A stretch of DNA of 64,000 nt from contig NZ_CDMK01000001.1 of NCBI RefSeq assembly GCF_001283065.1, positions 682,247 through 746,246 of the forward strand, in the 5' to 3' direction. Positions 62,923 to 64,000 of this stretch are shown piece by piece; position 1 is the stretch's first letter, and the number at the start of each line of letters is the position of its first letter. The DNA is from Helicobacter heilmannii (lineage in GTDB: Bacteria; Campylobacterota; Campylobacteria; Campylobacterales; Helicobacteraceae). The notes under the pieces are model-generated. The model worked only from the letters and a program-made list of their open reading frames with translations, was not told the DNA's origin and did not search any database. The translations under genes were made by a program, and so were the position numbers.

Positions 62923-64000
62923 ATGGCCATCGCCCCTAAAAAACCTGTCAAAGCAGTCCCCAAAGATGCCCCCAAGAAATTGCGTCGTGTGGGCCTGTTT
63001 GAGAGCACCCAAAACACGCAGATCGTGCCGGCACGGGGGTTATTGCAGGGGATCAACGACATTGGACAGTTCATCGTCAAGATGAAAAAGCATGTCCAAA
63101 TGGGTGAAAAGCCTGAAGTGGAGTGGATCATTGACCAAATTTGCGACCACTGTGGAGGCAAACTCCAACACAATAAGGACCTAGCCACTTGCCCTTATTG
63201 CCATTGGGCATTGCACATCGAGAGCCTGACTTACCAAAACGGCACACCTAAAAAGCCCCTAAAATGCCGCGTGGAGGGGCGCTCTTTAGTGGTGGACACT
63301 TCTATAGATCTAAACAACCCCTACCAATCCAGCTTTAAGGGGGATTTTAAAATCCGCTACTTAAACCACGCCTGCTTGTACATCGAAGCGGGGGGAGTGA
63401 GCTTGATCACAGACCCGTGGCTTTTAGGGCCTAGCTTTTTAGGCAGTGGGTATTTAGAGAAGGCAAGCTGCAAAGAAGCCGTGCACGCGCTCGTGAAGGC
63501 GGATTTTATTTTTATTTCTTCTAACCGATCCAGCTGTTTGCATCCGCAGACCCTAGCCTTTGTGTCTAAAACAAAACCCTTCATCGTGCCCAATTTTGCG
63601 TCTAAAAGCGTGGAAAAAACCCTAAAGGGACTAGGCTTTAACAATATCTACCCGCTCGAGTTTACCGAGATTTACGAATTTGGCTCCTTCTTCCAGTTTA
63701 GTGTCTTTGCCCCTCCAGATGGCACGGAGGAGAGTGGGCTGTATCTGTGCTTGTCTGGGCACGATGTCATCATCAACGCCTATGGGGGCTATCTCAATTC
63801 CCTTAATTTACCAAGCGATCTAACCCTACTTTGCACCGCCTTTAGCGGGGGGACTTCCGGCTTTCCTTTTTGCATCAATAACTACGATGAAGCCACGCAA
63901 AAGAGCCTGCACGCCAGTCATTTAGAAGGCTTGAAAAACCAACTAGAAAATTTGATCGCAACCACCAAACCCGCCTATGTGATGCCCATTGCCACGCCCT
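62923..64000 (+). CDS. MBL-fold protein with N-terminal zinc ribbon (partial)
   Basis: The frame is open to the window end (359 residues seen). TATAAT (62888-62893) and AGGAG precede the ATG. After a basic N-terminus, Cys74, Cys77, Cys90 and Cys93 (CDHC...CPYC) form a likely zinc ribbon; then RYLNHACLYIEAGGVSLITD and PWLLGPSFLGSGYLE match the metallo-beta-lactamase-like domain of UlaG/CMP-Neu5Ac-hydroxylase relatives. Such proteins occur near surface-glycan genes in epsilonproteobacteria. The active-site metal motif may lie beyond the window; function is unassigned. Confidence 0.65.
   Translation, partial: MAIAPKKPVKAVPKDAPKKLRRVGLFESTQNTQIVPARGLLQGINDIGQFIVKMKKHVQMGEKPEVEWIIDQICDHCGGKLQHNKDLATCPYCHWALHIESLTYQNGTPKKPLKCRVEGRSLVVDTSIDLNNPYQSSFKGDFKIRYLNHACLYIEAGGVSLITDPWLLGPSFLGSGYLEKASCKEAVHALVKADFIFISSNRSSCLHPQTLAFVSKTKPFIVPNFASKSVEKTLKGLGFNNIYPLEFTEIYEFGSFFQFSVFAPPDGTEESGLYLCLSGHDVIINAYGGYLNSLNLPSDLTLLCTAFSGGTSGFPFCINNYDEATQKSLHASHLEGLKNQLENLIATTKPAYVMPIATP

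Overview
The window comes from a Helicobacter chromosome. Most genes and gene orders match H. pylori (prfB-cheZ-U32 protease; rpsU-fabG-acpP-fabF-accA; rplU-rpmA-dppABCDF-obg; hpaA-moaC-mog-moaE-moaD-ribA; flgE-hypA-lpxB), as recalled from memory of that genome. The base composition looks more GC-rich than H. pylori, and several blocks that are separate there are joined here. A gastric non-pylori species (H. felis / H. bizzozeronii / H. heilmannii type) is the best guess, not a proven assignment.

Layout. 1-3.3 kb: a C16 tract, then U32 peptidase, CheZ and release factor 2 on the minus strand. 3.3-11.3 kb (plus): glutamate dehydrogenase, a minus-strand tRNA-Arg, rpsU, a fatty-acid cluster containing a 26-residue membrane peptide, a phosphoethanolamine-transferase-like enzyme with an (AG)9 repeat inside its codons, and tlyA. 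11.3-26.4 kb: an almost gapless minus-strand run of rplU, rpmA, dppA-F, obg, ribF, tkt, addB, ftsK and nnr. 26.5-29.1 kb: flgL behind a sigma-54 promoter. 29.1-36.1 kb (minus): an LtaS-like membrane sulfatase-fold enzyme, an HpaA-like lipoprotein, molybdopterin genes and ribA. 36.2-41.1 kb: a Sel1-repeat protein, an NCS2 purine permease with a possible Shine-Dalgarno-masking leader, tilS interrupted at poly-G tracts, ybeY and mutY. 41.1-44.9 kb: an accessory zone with gene remnants, a YafQ-type toxin pseudogene and a restriction-modification pair (HNH nuclease plus C5-cytosine methylase) bracketed by a 38-bp direct repeat of the carB promoter and start. 44.9-49.4 kb: carB, a degenerate gap, nadK. 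49.6-58.2 kb: one giant VacA-like autotransporter of about 2,860 residues. 58.2-58.7 kb: an intergenic region with a possible type I toxin-antitoxin locus (18-residue hydrophobic peptide). 58.7-64 kb (plus): flgE behind a sigma-54 promoter, hypA, a coiled-coil protein, lpxB and a truncated MBL-fold protein.

Themes. Surface and envelope genes (autotransporter, HpaA-like lipoprotein, two membrane transferase-like enzymes, lpxB) sit among housekeeping genes. Simple-sequence tracts suited to slipped-strand switching occur at 4-19, in the transferase gene and in tilS. The findings I rate highest are the restriction-modification insertion with long target duplication upstream of carB, the 18-residue peptide locus before flgE, the poly-G split of tilS, and the (AG)9 repeat.
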